Assembly (NCBI GenBank): GCA_023101725.1
Contig: JALJCO010013407.1
Location: forward strand, 1-64,000
Direction: 5' to 3'
Length of the DNA: 64,000 bases
Origin: Atherinomorus stipes
Taxonomy: Eukaryota > Chordata > Actinopteri > Atheriniformes > Atherinidae
Below the pieces are notes generated by a model. The model was given only the letters and a program-made list of their open reading frames with translations, did not search any database and had not been told where the DNA came from. Both the position numbers and the translations under genes were made by a program. Positions 1-13,970 of this stretch are shown here, one piece after another. The stretch's first letter is position 1, and each line of letters opens with the position of its first letter.

Positions 1-2058
1 GGGGCGCCGCCAGGAATTTTGGGCCCCATGAAAGACATTCATGTTGGGCCCTCCTCCCTCCAAAAATTGATGCAAGACTTAAAAATGTTATAAAAAGAGT
101 ATTATTTACAGTTTCAATGTATTTTTTGTATGGCTGCCAAAACATTCATACTGATTAATCGCGTTTATCACTTCTAGAACACATTTAGGATTAAAGATGT
201 CTCAGCAGGAATTCAGCATTTGTCTTTAGTAGACTAAACTACTGAAACCGTGTCCTTACATGTCTCCCTAAAGTCCTTCAGATGGCGGCAGTTTAGTCCA
301 GAATGCTGCTGATCCTCACAGGCTGACTTAACAACTGTCTTAATGTGAAGCTGAAATTCAGGTCTTAGTCCTGGACTACTCCCATATTTCTGGCTTGGTT
401 TTATCCTTTAAGTAATAAAACAAAAGTTAATGTGTTGTCTACATGTAGCAGTACTAATTAATAAAAAAAAAATGTCTTGTTTGACGATAGGATTAATTTT
501 TTGACAGCCCTAATTTTTTGTTGTTCCTCCATTTCTATACTTTCTGGCCAAACCTGAGAAATGTAAGCCAAGAATGTAACAGTTGTTACATTTATATAAT
601 GTACCAACAAATTATATCATCTAATAACATCAATTATCAGCAGCTCAGTGTGACCTCACAGCTAGATTACAAACAGGTACAGGTATTTATAGTGCAGCTC
701 AAATAAATTAACCGTCTTGAGAAAGATAAAGATTTATAGATGTCTATTGATGGCTGTAATTCAATCTGAATGTAGAAATCTAACTGAACTATTTAAATTG
801 TGACTTTGATTTTAATACAGGCTGCTGGTGGCTACTCAGTGTTTTCATTTAACTGTCCAGTATCCTGTACAAACAACTACAACTACAGGACATTTTTATT
901 TTATAGAGATCATTATGTTTTTGTTTTTTTGTTTATTTGTTTTTTAAGTGTTTCAATTTTTATTTTGAAAATGCTTCATTCTTATTTTTGGAATGGTAAA
1001 ATGAGACAAAAATTCCCCCAGCAGACTCTGTAATGATGCTAACTTGTCCCAATGTTGCTTACCTTCTACACTGGGAATGGAAAGGGGGGGTGGGGGGTGA
1101 AGAGAAGGGGCTGCTGCTGGCGGATCATCTTTTTACATATGATTACGGAGGGACAAGGACAGTTATTTAATATAAGTATCTTGCTAAACAATTAATAGCA
1201 CTCAGTGATGTTCTGAGAACTATGTTTTGCCTGGTCTGGTTATGTAAAAGTAAATTCTCAGCTCTATGAGTTTTCTGGCTTATTTGCTTCTGTGTTGGTT
1301 ACAGACACACAATAAGCTCATTACAAATGCTGGAGAGTCCTGCTTTAATTTTTCTTAGAAAGAAAAAAGAGGGAAAATCACTTTCCGTTTCAGACACAGC
1401 ACTACCCGACATCATCAATCATGTGATCCCACTTCCACCTTAAGGATGATTAACTAAGTTGTAATAGTCTGCAGATAGCTAGGTTATTTCACTTAACAGG
1501 TTCATTTGAACAACTCAGGCAACAAACCTTCCTTTAAAAACTGGCTCACGCTTCGTTCGTCTCTTCTCTTTCTCTTTTCTTTCTCTTCTCATTTGAAAAT
1601 CGTACTTTGATTTGTTTGGGCGCTGTGTTCTTCGTCCATGAATGGATTTTTTTTCATACTGCTGCTTATTTACACATTTTCTTAGTCAGTCGTTTTATTC
1701 GCTGTCACTCTGTCAAATGAAGCGTATGCAGCAATAAAGGCCAGATACCAGCAAACCGCGGTATTGACAGGCAGGGAGCTGATGCGCTGAGGCAGTTCCT
1801 GAGGACCAAACCATTTCTTGCACTTTCACGGGGGTGGATTGGTCAATATATTCATGCTTTGTTTTGCCGTTTACTGCTGAAAAACCAGTGAGAACCCGAA
1901 GGCAATGTATTCTACTAATGTATATTCTTGTTCTATTTGAAATGTTTATAAACATATTATTTGAAATGAAGGTTTGATCATTTCCACATCTTTTGGGGCC
2001 CCCACAGTCATGGGCCCTTGGAATCTTCCTAACTTTTCCCCCCCATACGGCGCCCCTG
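1..2058. mobile_element. TIR-bounded non-autonomous DNA transposon (left tip at or just outside the window edge)
   Basis: The window opens GGGGCGCCGCCAGG. The reverse complement of 2044-2058 is CAGGGGCGCCGTATG, so the two ends share a GGGGCGCCG terminal repeat followed by GGGCCC-rich subterminal sequence on both sides. No transposase is visible. Superfamily not assigned; hAT- or EnSpm-like is a guess. Confidence 0.55.
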
Positions 2059-2062
2059 AGTA

Positions 2063-2246
2063 CAGGTGTCAGAGTCTGGTCCTTAAGAGCCGCCGTCCTG
2101 CCAGTTTTAGATGATTACCTACTTCAACACAACATACTGAAATAATGGGTCCTGAGCAGAACTTGACAAGCTGGAGCCATTTGAATCTGAACTGTAACCA
2201 AAACCAGCAGGACAGCGGCCCTCGCAGACCAGAGTCTGACACCCAT
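2063..2246. repeat. Palindromic MITE
   Basis: The left arm GGTGTCAGAGTCTGGTCC and the right arm GGACAGCGGCCCTCGCAGAC..CTGACACCC are inverted copies (right arm reversed: GGGTGTCAGACTCTGGTC). It resembles a very common teleost palindromic MITE; a diverged relative is at about 53610-53790. Confidence 0.6.
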
Positions 2247-3626
2247 GGCTTTGAAAGCAAACAGACCGATGAACCAAAGAGGAAGTGATGTAGAGATGCT
2301 GTAGCATAACATGCTGGATAACTTGTCCTGGCTTACTGGTTGACCTCTTATGGGACTGGCCAGTACAGCAACCCCAAGACAGCATAAACTTTGTCTCCAT
2401 TGTTTACTTGCGATGAATGAGCTGGCTGAAGGGGAGGGATTTCTGTTTTCATCCCTGGTCACTGAGCAAGATTTCCTTCATCCTGCTTTTTTAATTCTTG
2501 ATCAGAGGTTGTTTCAAAGAATGTTGCCCATAATGAGAAGCTGTAACTGAGCGACAATGTCCAGGCAGTTGTCTGCTTGATTAAAGTGCAGTATACAAGA
2601 AACTAAATGGAGGTGTGACATTTTTTTGAATTTCCCTCCCAGTCAAAACCAAGTCCCTGGCTTAGGTTTAGACACAAATATGGCTTAAGTGTAGGTCCAG
2701 GACAAAACTGTAATTCTGTTAAAGTAAAGGGACATCCTGTCTTCATGTTGATGCCTTAAGCATGATGAAACTTAAAATATGAAATTTAAACTTGTTTTAT
2801 AACAACTTTTTCTTGGACATAAGCACATATAATCATCTACAAGACTTAAGGCAAGAGTCTGCATCAGGAGGAAGGAGAAGGTGATGATCCAAAACAAGGA
2901 CTGTCATTCAGGATATTAGACTCTGAGCATATTCACATGACATTAAAAACTATTTGTGCTAGTCAAACCAAACCAGACTTTTTGTAAGTATGTATGTTAA
3001 CATGTTTTTCTGGCCAAAATCTAACCTCTTAAACGGGATTAGTGCTGAGGCGCTGTGCAAATGCTCTAAATTTCTACCTTTCAGACATATTTTTGTAAAA
3101 ACAGTAAAGCATGAGGGCATCTTGATCAATGCCACAAGCTGTAAAATGAAAAGTAGTGTGTTAAAAGTTTAAATACCTCCATAGTTGCTGAATTCAGGCT
3201 TCACAAATACTTTAGGTTTACATGTCATGGCGCTTGACTGCCTTTCAGGAGCACTGTCAAAATAAAAACAAATAATCTGAGCTTTGGGCTGCTCTTTATT
3301 TTGGTCTTTAAGTCCCCGTGCATCTTTTCATATTGTGACACATTAAAAGTGGGGATAAATATAAACATAGGATGTTGATCATAAACAACATCCAGTCACT
3401 GCATATGCCTATGAAGATGGATACCAAGATCTGTGCTGCATATCCAAAAAATGAGCAAAGACAACTTGGTTGTTCAACTCTGGAGCCTCTGTGTGCAGTA
3501 TTTTGAGATGTGGACCATTGTAGTGCTACATGTTCTGTATATAGACGCAGATGCAATGAAATTCTGAATTTCAGGAGATCATTTGACATGAAAATGGAAA
3601 TCACGATCAAATTTCAATTAATTGCA
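2247..3626. other. No gene seen
   Basis: AT-rich sequence with only short unsupported reading frames on both strands; nothing recognised. Confidence 0.5.
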
Positions 3627-5296
3627 CAGGGCTGGGCGACATGACCTCAAATCAAAATCACGATTAATTGAACGTGTTACCTCAATTACAATTAAAAGGC
3701 TATTATTTCAGAATTGTCTTTTTTTTTTTTTTTTTTTTTTTTAGTCCTTGTAGCTTAGGCTACTGAAAGTATTTGTTGCAAATATTTTCATGATAGAAGA
3801 GCAGCAGATATTGATTTTAAAATAAGTGGAGTTTAAAGGATGAATATGGAATACAGACAGAACAGCGACATCATGTGTGTCTAGGTTTTAGTTGCAACTG
3901 CAGAAAAACAGCTCCAGCTGTTTGGTTGCCAGGCTCACTGCTGGTCAGACAAATTACCTGCAGCATGTCCAGTAAGTAATGCGGAGGAGTTTATAACTGA
4001 CAGCCAACATTAGCGACGTTAGCAAACAAGTTAAACAAGCAAACAATCCAGGAGGAAATTGTCGCCATTTCTGTATTTTGATGCAGTGAAAAATGTCTGT
4101 GGGTCTGTGTAGACTTCACCTAAATTCACTCCAGTTTTTGCTTTTCTCAGATCACTCCTCTTCTGAGATGGATAACAATATTCCATCTGAAGCAGCTGCT
4201 TGACTTGCCAACTCCCCCGTTTCTCCCTGTACCAACCTAACTGTGCCCAACATACTGTTGCCACATAGAGGCCATATTTGGCAACCCGCAATGGCAGCAT
4301 TTATTGGCTTGTAGATGTAACCATAATGCCATTGTCAAACCTATTAGAATTTATATTATAGGGCTGGGAATCACTAGGTGCCTCGCGATACGATACTATC
4401 ACGATATTTTGCCTACGATATCGATAATATCACGATACAGTGATTCTGCAAAAATCAATATATTGCAAAAAATTTACCCACGATAGACCACAGTATTTGT
4501 CCTTGAAGACATTCCAAATTTATTGACCAAAGTGAATCCATATGAAATGAATTACAAAATATCATTTAGAAGCACATAAGTGACATCAATTCATATGAAA
4601 TGAGCAAAACAGTAAAACAAAGTGCACAGTGGTTCTTCTTAGGGGAGCATAAAAAAATAAACGTTTCAGTCACTATTTCATCTTAAGCTCAAACAACTGG
4701 GTGGTCTATGAAAACCTGTACACACATTTTAATGTGTACTTTAAAATGTACACATTTTAAAGTACATATTAAACTTTAGACAGGTTAAACATGTCTAAAG
4801 TTTAATCTAAACCTGCAGACTGCACATAGAATATCTGTGCTAATGCAGGGACTTTTCTACATGCTTAACCGCTGCAGATAGAACAACGAAATCTCACGAG
4901 ATCTCAATACTCTCTAACAAAATCTCGCGAGATTTTGTTAGCAAAATATTGATGCAGCGTTTTTTAATATCGATATGATATCTCAACACAATATATTGCG
5001 ATATTTCAGTGCATCGATATTTTGGCACACCCCTATTATATTATATTTATTTTCATGCTAAATATAATTTATTTTAGGAAATGTTTTACTTTCATTCTGC
5101 ACTCCTCCAAACAACTCGTGGAGGTTTTTTTTTTTAAATATAGCTTTTAACAAAAATGTTCCATACCCAACCTTTAACTATTTATGGTCATCAAATGAAT
5201 ATTTCCAAGTTTTGCGAAGAGAAATAATTGACATGAGCAAAATTAATTGCTCTAAATGTCAGTTTCAATTAATTTTTGATTAATTGCCCAGCCCTA
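3627..5296. mobile_element. hAT-like MITE (interrupted by a nested element)
   Basis: Left end CAGGGCTGGGCGACATGACC, right end aattGCCCAGCCCTA. Both ends and internal blocks (for example tagcttaggctactgaaag, tatttgttgcaaatattt, tatggtcatcaaatgaat) recur in the element at 56054-56908. No target duplication is clearly preserved here. It is split by the element at 4359-5035. A poly(T) run lies at 3719-3742. Confidence 0.65.
4359..5035. mobile_element. Nested hAT-type MITE with perfect 8-bp target duplication
   Basis: Ends are TAGGGCTGGGAATC and TTGGCACACCCCTA. The 8-mer TTATATTA flanks it directly on both sides (4351-4358 and 5036-5043). The interior is full of ATCGATAT/CGATATC palindromic motifs. 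677 bp, no coding capacity. Confidence 0.7.
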
Positions 5297-5404
5297 GTGC
5301 CTAATGTTATGACAACAAATCTTTTTAAGGAGGGAGGAGGGGGTTGGAGTGGGAAGAGTTAGTTGTTAGAATTTCATGCAACATGCCACATTTAGGAAGT
5401 TTTT

Positions 5405-7720
5405 TTTGGGGGGGGGAACGCGGGGGGCTGGGGGGGGGGGGGTATATCATAGGGAGATCTTGGAGTCGGGAGGATCCCGAAGAGCTGAAGTGTAGTTCTT
5501 AGCTCTGGTTGATGTGTGCCAGAGAGGGAAAGTAATGACTTCTACAAGCAAGAAGATCTGAAATCGGAGAGTAAAAGATCAGTCTAAGAAGAGAGCTGCT
5601 AGACTTTAGAGAGCACTGTGATTCCAATGGCTGTGTCAGTGAACTGTGATGAGTCTCTACCCTCTCCAGGAGAGAAGGACTATGCTGCTTATTCTTGCTC
5701 CTCCTGAAGAAAATCATCTCTTAGATTAAGATGAGTGATTGTACTGACATTCAAAACTGATGAAAGTCCCTGATGGCTTGTCATCACTAAATAATCTAAC
5801 AAAGAGAGATAGAAATTTCTGAGATGAAGGACTAGGAGTATACTGGAAGTCTGAGGGTAAGGAAAGAGGAATGGTGAGAGTAAGTCCTAGGGCCAGAAGG
5901 TGACACATCTAGAAAAACTAGCTAAAACTGGGTCTGTTGTGAGAGGAGGTGTAAATCAGGGGTGGGAGGGATCACTGGAAGATGGAGTTCTGAATAGAAA
6001 AGAGGTGAATAGATAAATGCACTTGAAAATAAAGAAATGACCCAAAGGTGCTGACTGGTCAGATGAGAGGGGCTCTCTGAAGAAAGATGATGATGCTCAA
6101 TCTCAAGCATTAGAATGGAACTGTAATGGGTCCTGAAAGGTGTGACTTGCTGTGAGTGAGAGAAGAGTCTCTCAGGATCTTATGATGGAGATGTAGAGAA
6201 CTGGCTGAGATTTGGTAGTGGTGTGGTTTTTTAGGGAAGGAAAAGAAGGATGTTTCAAGAAGGAATCCTGTCTGTCTAGGTGGAAGAAAGGGTGGAGAAC
6301 TGGAATAGTGTCTGAGAGGTCTTGAGAACTCTGGGACTGACACATCTGGACCTGAGCTTGTCCGGTAGTTCTCCAGTGTTCTTGACTGGCTTAGGAGAAG
6401 AGGCTGGAGGGGAGGAAAAGAGGTCTAGGATGTCCTGATGGGAGGGAGATGAGGTGTGTAGGTCATGACTGAGGGAGGGGAAGAGGGAGGGGGAAGTGTG
6501 GGCTATGGAGGGTGTGGAATGTGGGTGTGGAGGGGGAATGAACTATTGAAGAAATGTCAGTGTAGCTCTGTCCAGACCTCCGTCAGTCTGGTCCCCCTTA
6601 ACTTGAAGCCAGTGATTTTCTTTCATTCCCGACCATACATCCCTCAGCTGTCTGCTGGAGCTGGCTTCCAGTTCCCCTTCCTGAGTCCTCCTTGCACTTC
6701 TTAGCTGTGTTTTCAGTTGTTTTTGGTGGTCTTCAGTAACTCCTCTGCTCCATCCCTGAAAGCTTTCTTTTTGATGTAGAGCTTTTAGGTCACTGGGATC
6801 AGGGTTGTATTGGGGAAGACCTCACTGTCTTGTGGAAGATGTGTCAAAGAAGATGAATCTGCAACACTCAGCAATGGGTGATGTCATCTCATGAGGTAAG
6901 AGGAATTCCGGCTGGGCCTCAAAGACCCTCTAGGAGATCTTCAGCCTAGAGACAGGTTAATCGTCCTCCTAATGACTGGTGCTGCTGAAGATGGGTTGAG
7001 GGGAGGTGAGAAGAAAGATTATGATAGATCTCTAGAGGAGGAGGGAGAGGAGTGATGATTCTTTGATTTGATAAAATAAGTCCAAATCTTATTTTCTCTG
7101 GGGAGAGCTGACAAACTGCTGGAAAGTGGAAGAGAGAGAGGGAGAGTGTGAAGTCTCAGAGATGATGAATGAGTGGATGCTGGTGAGTAGCAGAGGAGTG
7201 ATGAATCACAGGCGCTCTGGGACTGGATTATATAAACCCTACAGAATAAAAGGAAACTCTCCGGGAAATAATATGGAGGAAACTCAAGCTAAAGTCAATG
7301 CTCGGAGATCTTCTCCGAAGGAGGCCTGGATGGCACCAGGCTGACTGACAGACTGCAATTCCCCTCCCCCCCCCGCGAGTGTATTTCGGCCTGAGGGACG
7401 CTTGAAGGGAAGAGGGCTGAAGCGGGATGGTATGAGCCAAGCTCTGGAAAAATGATACTGCATTCTCGACTCTTTCGAGACCTGTAGCACTTCGAGCTCG
7501 CCATCGTAGCTAGGATCTCAGTACCATATACAGGAAGAAAGAGAATTCGCCGTTTTCTCGCTCATCCCGCCTTCGCTCCTCATTTCTAACTCCTCACGGA
7601 TAGGGCGAAAATCAAGAGAAGTAAAAAGGAAGAAATAATCAAGGGAAAATATAAAAGAGGAAAAAGAAAAAAGGAAAAATCTCCAAACTAAAAAATAAAA
7701 ATCCTCAAAAAAATAATCAG

Positions 7721-7749
<29 letters not shown>
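5405..7749. repeat. Purine-biased block of unknown origin, poly(G) start and poly(A) end
   Basis: Opens with G-tracts (5408-5416, 5422-5427, 5430-5442), continues as about 2 kb of strongly A+G-rich sequence, passes a CpG-bearing stretch (7370-7620) and ends in A-rich sequence with 29 consecutive A (7721-7749). The minus strand has several open stretches of 60-90 codons, but these follow from a pyrimidine-rich strand lacking stops; none resembles a known protein. Looks like an old insertion; class unknown. Confidence 0.4.
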
Positions 7750-7751
<2 letters not shown>

Positions 7752-10700
7752 AGATAAAAAAACAAGAAAATGCTGGTGCCTCATGAGGTTTTCAACAGTT
7801 GATTCATTTTCTGACTTTTTCTTTCACTTTCACATGCTTAGGATTGGAAAGGAAAATAATTGTTACAATTGCATAAATGTATATTGTTGGGGCTTGAACA
7901 CTGTTAATGGATCAGTTTTCTCTCCATCATGTAGATATTTATAAGAAATGGCCAACTTCACAAATAAAAAAAAAGATATCATTTTGCATCTATTTTGTCA
8001 TTTTTAGGAGTGGATAAATAGGAAGAACGGAAGAATGATACCAGCCCGTAATGTTTTTCCCCGTCTGCCTTCTGCAGCTTCTTTGTCCCATTTGTCCGCT
8101 TTCCAGCAGTCATAACTCTTAAAGTTGCATGCCATTGTTCAGCCTTTTGCGATTGCAGCCGACTTCAGAAAAGCTAAAAGGCCTTAGGGGTTAATACAGA
8201 GGATGGAATAAAGCGCAAAAGAAGGATATTGTTCTGCGTACGCAGAGCTCAGCCTGGCAATGTCTTCTGCAGTGTGAAACACAAGGCGAAACCATGTGAA
8301 TACTCTGAATACTGGTCTGGTCTCATCTCTCAATGGTGTTGAGTGGTGCAGTGAAGATGAACAGACTCAATGCATCCTCAAAGACCTGGGCGGCAGGGCT
8401 TTCCACTCAGCAGTTTGATTGACACTGTCTATCACAGGCAATTAACTCCAGTTCTTCCCCCCCCTCTTTTTCAGGTTACACAGAGAAAAACGAGATCATT
8501 TTTATAGTTTTACAGTTATTCATTAGATTTTATTTGTTTGGCTTGTGACAACCCTTATCCTGTCCCAACACTGATGATATATAAACTTGCATTTCAATTT
8601 TTAAACCCCTGACTTCTGTCACTGCCACACATTTACATTTCCAACCTTTATATGTAAAGCCAAGTGGCAAGAAGAGCTGAATGTTGCCTCCTTATGGTGC
8701 AGCCTGGTTTAAGCCATTCATATTCAGCCTCAGTGTGGAGGTGCAGGGCTTTGCATATTCCTCAGTCCTCAGAGACTGTAGCACAGGCAGAGCTACCTTT
8801 GCTTCACCCAGCCTGTGGACCTCAGGGAGTTCTTTGCTCTGATCAGACTTCCATTTAAACAAGTCAAACAAAACCAGCATTTAGACCAACCAGGTTCCCT
8901 CTGCTGGAGAATTACATGCAAGCTGTTACCCTTCTGCTCCTGGTGTGATGGTAAATGCTTATTCCTCAGGTCTTTATCATTTCCTAATCTGATTTTTAAT
9001 CCTGTTAAAACAAAAAACTAAAAATACTTTAGTTTCTTGAGTAAATTTTGTGAGCAAACTTCATATTTTAAGTTTTCTAAATGGATGGTTTACATGGAGA
9101 CCAGCTTGGCTATTCTTTTTCCCCAACCATGATTCTCTTTTTAATGATACATCCATGCACTTCAAAATCTTTCTTCTACAATAGATCTAATATAAGCTGC
9201 CCTTCAGCCCTCTCTCTCACTTCTGTTTCAATCATCTCGTATACTTGTGAAGAACTATGGCTGAATTACTCTGCTTAGAAACAGAGAAGTGCTTTAATTA
9301 AAACTTCATCCTCCGACCAAATCCCCCTCTCTGCTTTATTCTTCTCTTCTCATCCTCTTTCCTCCTCCACAGACGCATCTCAACCGGCAGACAGGAGGGG
9401 GACATCGTTGACTTGCACTCTGAGGCTTTCACATAATCACCAGCCTCTATAGAAGCCCCCCTATTTGATACAATGACATTGCAAATTAAAGGAATGACTG
9501 TCCAAATTAAATCAAGCAAGGCAGCTTCATGCTTCCAGCCGGGTTCTCAGTTCAAGCTTAGCCTCCTCTCTGCTCACCTCCCCTCCCTCCTTCACACTCT
9601 TGAGTCTCATAAGCAAGAGGTGAGCGGAGAGAGTGAATGAAGGGTTCCCCCCCAGTCCTCCTTCAGATACTACTTCTTGCTAATTAACTGGTGCTCTTTG
9701 TCATCTCTTCTATGAGTATGAAGGACCTGAAGAGGACTGAATAGAGCTTTCTCAACTGGCAACCGTTTCCAACTGTCTCTTGCTCTCATGCACTCTTCTC
9801 TGCTCTCTTTGTCTGATGTTGCAACAGTGAATGAATTGATAGGGTTTTTATTAATTAGCTTTTGTGTGCAGTTTAAAAGGAAACGGCTCATCGTGGGGGA
9901 CGTTTCTGTGGATTCTAGTCATTAGAAATGAATTTTCATTTGGAAGAAAAACATCTTTAAAGTTTGTGTATGTAGTCTCTTTGCATGTGAATGCAGCCGT
10001 GATCCCTGGACTCAGGAGACGGCCTATGGCCCGTCATCTCTAATCCTTGAAATATTGTCCCAGTTCAATGAATGGTGTAAAATTGGAACATATGCGTCAT
10101 TATTCTGTAAATCTGTTATTATACCGTGATTGCCCTTTCTTATCCTCGCCTGTCCTCACAGACCACTCCTCACAAGCTGCCGGTTTCCCATACAAGAATA
10201 ATTATGTGGAAATACTGCTTTTTTTTTTTCAGCAAACATGCACAAAATGGAGTGTCTCATACTGCATGAATTATCACAGCAGCTTTACTTCAAGGAGATG
10301 CAAGAGTATAAAACTGTGGTGGCTGTATTTTCCCAGACATCTGCTGGGATCGGAGATCTGCCGAGGCTTGGCCCGGCTGGACACACGTCGTAAAGCTAAC
10401 AGGTTTTGAACTCCCACACTGTGACATGAGATTTTCTTTTCTCCTTGATCAGTCTCATCTTGTCCCACTGTATCATCCCCAAAAAAGAGAACTGTAAAGA
10501 TCCATCCAACTGTTGAGGCAAGGCGATGGGAAAACATTTAGAGAAAACCGTGTCCATGGATAATGGCTGGAATCACACTCTGCCTCATGAAATCTAAAAA
10601 GCAAAACAACTGGAACCAAAATCTTTTCCTCTGTGTGTGGCAAGGACAAACAATAGCCCTCTCTCCACATCTTCAATATTTTCTAAGCAAGAATGCAAGG

Positions 10701-13700
10701 TGTGAGGGCATCCTTGACCTGTTGTGTGCTTATAAAAGACTATTTCTTTTTGAAGCTTTACCTCAAGTGATTTTTTTTTTTTTTCTGAAGGCAAGTGAAA
10801 GTCTCGCATTCCTGTTCTCCGGCTTGTTGTCTTTGGAGTGGACTTTCTCTCAGGCCTTTGTGCTCTTCTTGACCTCAAGTGTCTTATCATTTGGCCCTGC
10901 AGAGCAGAGGTCACTCTGCTCTAGGTGACCCTTCCCCCTGCCTCTTCTGCTCTCCTTTTGTACTCAGATATAAGTCGTACAAGAAGTTTCTTGGGGAACT
11001 TTTAAGTTAAAAATAATATACAAAGTACTTTTGAGAGGGAGGCCCCAAGACAGCTTTGAAGGACATTGGGTGAGAGATTAATGAAGAACTTGAAGATCTG
11101 GTGGATATAGAATTCAAAGTTTGTCCATTTCAATAGTCCTAAAGTTTTCTTTTTCTTTAAAATCCTTCAGAGAAAAAAAAATATCCTTCCATGTTGTTTC
11201 TAGCTTGACCCCACATCCTGGTCATGAGTTTATCATGCAGGCCATTTGCAGCCCTGGCATCTCTTTGTTGGCATAGTTGATCAGTGGGATGAAAAGAACA
11301 TTAAAGTTCTGCATGTCACGGTCTCTCTGATCGGGATAAACTGTCGTTTTCTGCTTGTTAAGCTGAAATATCTTTGAGCTCAACATGGCTGCTAAATCTG
11401 AGGAGAGGAGAAAGGGGGAAATGGACTGCAGTGGATGTTGAAAGGAATAGATGAGTGATGGTGTAGAGAACTGACAACCAGCAGAGGGGGAGTTGAGACC
11501 TGGGGGAGCAGAGGTCAGATCACCTAGAGCCTATTAGATCCCTCATAATGCAATGATGGGATCAATTATAAGCCACACTGGGACTGAGAAGCAGCACAGG
11601 CCACTGCTTCTAAATGGCTGTATGTGACTTTGAGATGCAGGACTTTGACTGCTCCAGGAATCAGACTGGGAGGGGGCGCAGTTCTCTGTGTGGAAAGTCA
11701 GTCAGACCACATTACTGCTGTCTGTTAGAACCGAAGATCTCGACCGCCTCAATGGTCATCATGCCTCACAGAATTTCAACAGGGTAAATGGACCGGCTTG
11801 TGGTCTGTATCCGGGTTGAAGAGAACTTTAGTGGCCTCGTCATCTTCTTTGCAAACTGACATTAAGCTGCACAGAAGCATGTGGAAGCCATCCATTTTCT
11901 ATCACTTTTGTAAATGTCTTGAAATATTCAATATCCAAATGGAATGACACAAAATTAATAGAGTAAATGTTAAGTAAAAGGATTTGCAAAGCAGACAAGA
12001 GGGATGGGGAAAATTACTGCGAGTCATGAATTATTAGTGTTTAGTTATGAGAGAATATTGCATAGTATGCAAAGAGTGAAGACCATTTTATTTGTGAAGA
12101 AGGAAAGGAAATATTTAAGTAATTGTTGTTTTTTGTGAACTCATGTGTTTATTGGCTTTCAGATAATTTTATTACCCAGTGAGTTAGATTTCAAACTGTA
12201 CTACACCAACATGGTAAGAGCTTGTTGATGCCAACCCTGATGCTTTCTGAAACTGACCCTATCAGCTTGCTATCCTTTTTTAAATTTTTTTTTTTTTTTG
12301 TGATAGACGCTAACCAGGCAGGTTTACTTTGTTTGCATGTCTGAAATATATTCTGGACAAAATCCATGTTTTTAATATTGTTAACTAATTATTTTTTCCC
12401 ATTTATTTGTATATTAATTCAACACCTAACCATTTGTTGGTTAAATAAACATGAGAAAAGTAAATCATCAATGACCCCAAGAATCAATCCTGCACATTTT
12501 GGTTGCGTCCCTTCTTAAATATTTCCTCGTGACCAGCTGTAGAGCTGAATGACCTGAAGCAATTAGCCATTTGATTCAGTTGTATTGGAAAGGGCATGTT
12601 CTAAAAACTGTTGTGGTGCAGAAAGCAAAATGACATGAGATGAGAATGGGTTTAGAGACGTATGATGGGAATGTGCTGATGGATCAGAATGTAATCTGTT
12701 TCTGTGAAGGAACAAAGAGAGGAACAGAGGAAACCTGTACACTGTTTAGCCTGTATCATAAATCTGTAACATTTGGCATTCTGGACAAATTTACCATTTT
12801 CATGTTTTGAAATGAAATTGGGTTGTTTAGCTCATAAACTAATAGATTTTGCTTTCACAGCCTGCCATGACTTCAGGTTGAAAATCAGTCGGTAAAGTGA
12901 TGCTAAAAAGATTACTTGGAGTTTTTAACTAGTATCAAAACTTTTTTTTTCCTGAATGAATTTATGTCATCATAGAATGTCTGAGTAAGATCAAGTTTTA
13001 AAATGATCGTCCAGCCACCAATGGAAAACCAAACTGTGTTCAGTTACAATTTGCTAACCTACAAAAACAGCTACAAATGACCGACATTTTCTGTCAGTTA
13101 CTGTTTTGGAACGTTTTTAATTGCAGTATCGTGTGTGTGGATTTTTATACATTTCACCATTTTTTGTTCCATAACAAATGTCATCAAATTTCAACTCTTT
13201 TGAACAAGTTAACAAGTGGCGTTTAATCCTTTGTGAGAGAGTGACAAATAGTTTCCCCTTCTGATGTTTCGTGGCTTTGTTAATGCAGTTTTCCTAATTT
13301 TTAGCTTTCAATCCAGATTGATTGCTGCAACTCCAGTTTTCTGATTTGTGAGCCAGCAGATTCCTGTCCTGTAAACTCTTAAAAACTGACTATTCTGTCT
13401 GCAAATTTGGGATCATGAATAGTTTGGTTTGTGTTTAAAAATTTGATTAACACCATTATGTGACAGTTATAAGTATGCATTGTTAATGAGATGGAGGAAC
13501 AAAGTCAAAATGTAACTGGTTTCAACATGACAGCGGGATAAAACAACACAACAAATGAATCAAGTTTGTGGATTAAATGAGGGATTTATCTGTTGTTCAT
13601 TACAGTAGTTTATTAAAGAGCATTTCTGTGATGTCCTTACATCTTACATCCTTACATCTACAGCTCCTGTGAATTCAGGAGCTTCGGCCGATGAGACAAA

Positions 13701-13970
13701 ACATCAGATTTTACATGCTCTCTCATTACTGTACATTCATTCATTACAGACTTGCTTTACTAACTTCTTGAAACTTTTTGAAACTTTTCATATAAAACTT
13801 GCCAAATTTCAGAATCAACAGTGCCCTTTTTGGCCCTCTTTACTGATGACAAAAAATACTTGTCACTTTTTACTTTAACTGTGAAAGATAATGACAAAAA
13901 GATTAATGCTCTTAGATTTTTATCGTTGATCTTTTATTAATAAGAGGCCAAGTGTAAGATCAGTGTCCAG
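7750..13970. other. dbx1 upstream gene desert, no gene seen
   Basis: No coding exon with splice sites or recognisable protein. Mixed AT-rich sequence with short homopolymers. Candidate homeodomain sites (for example catcataatgc and atcaattataagcc near 11540-11575) are noted but unproven. Confidence 0.45.

Noticed and set aside
5499..7784. Chain of minus-strand open frames of 60-90 codons that looks like a broken gene
   Set aside because: The minus strand is pyrimidine-rich here, so stop codons are scarce by composition. The translated sequence is Ser/Pro/Phe/Leu filler with no domain.
10047..10928. Frames of about 105-121 codons on both strands around 10-10.9 kb
   Set aside because: Low-complexity-influenced translations with poly-Phe/Lys and no splice context or domain.
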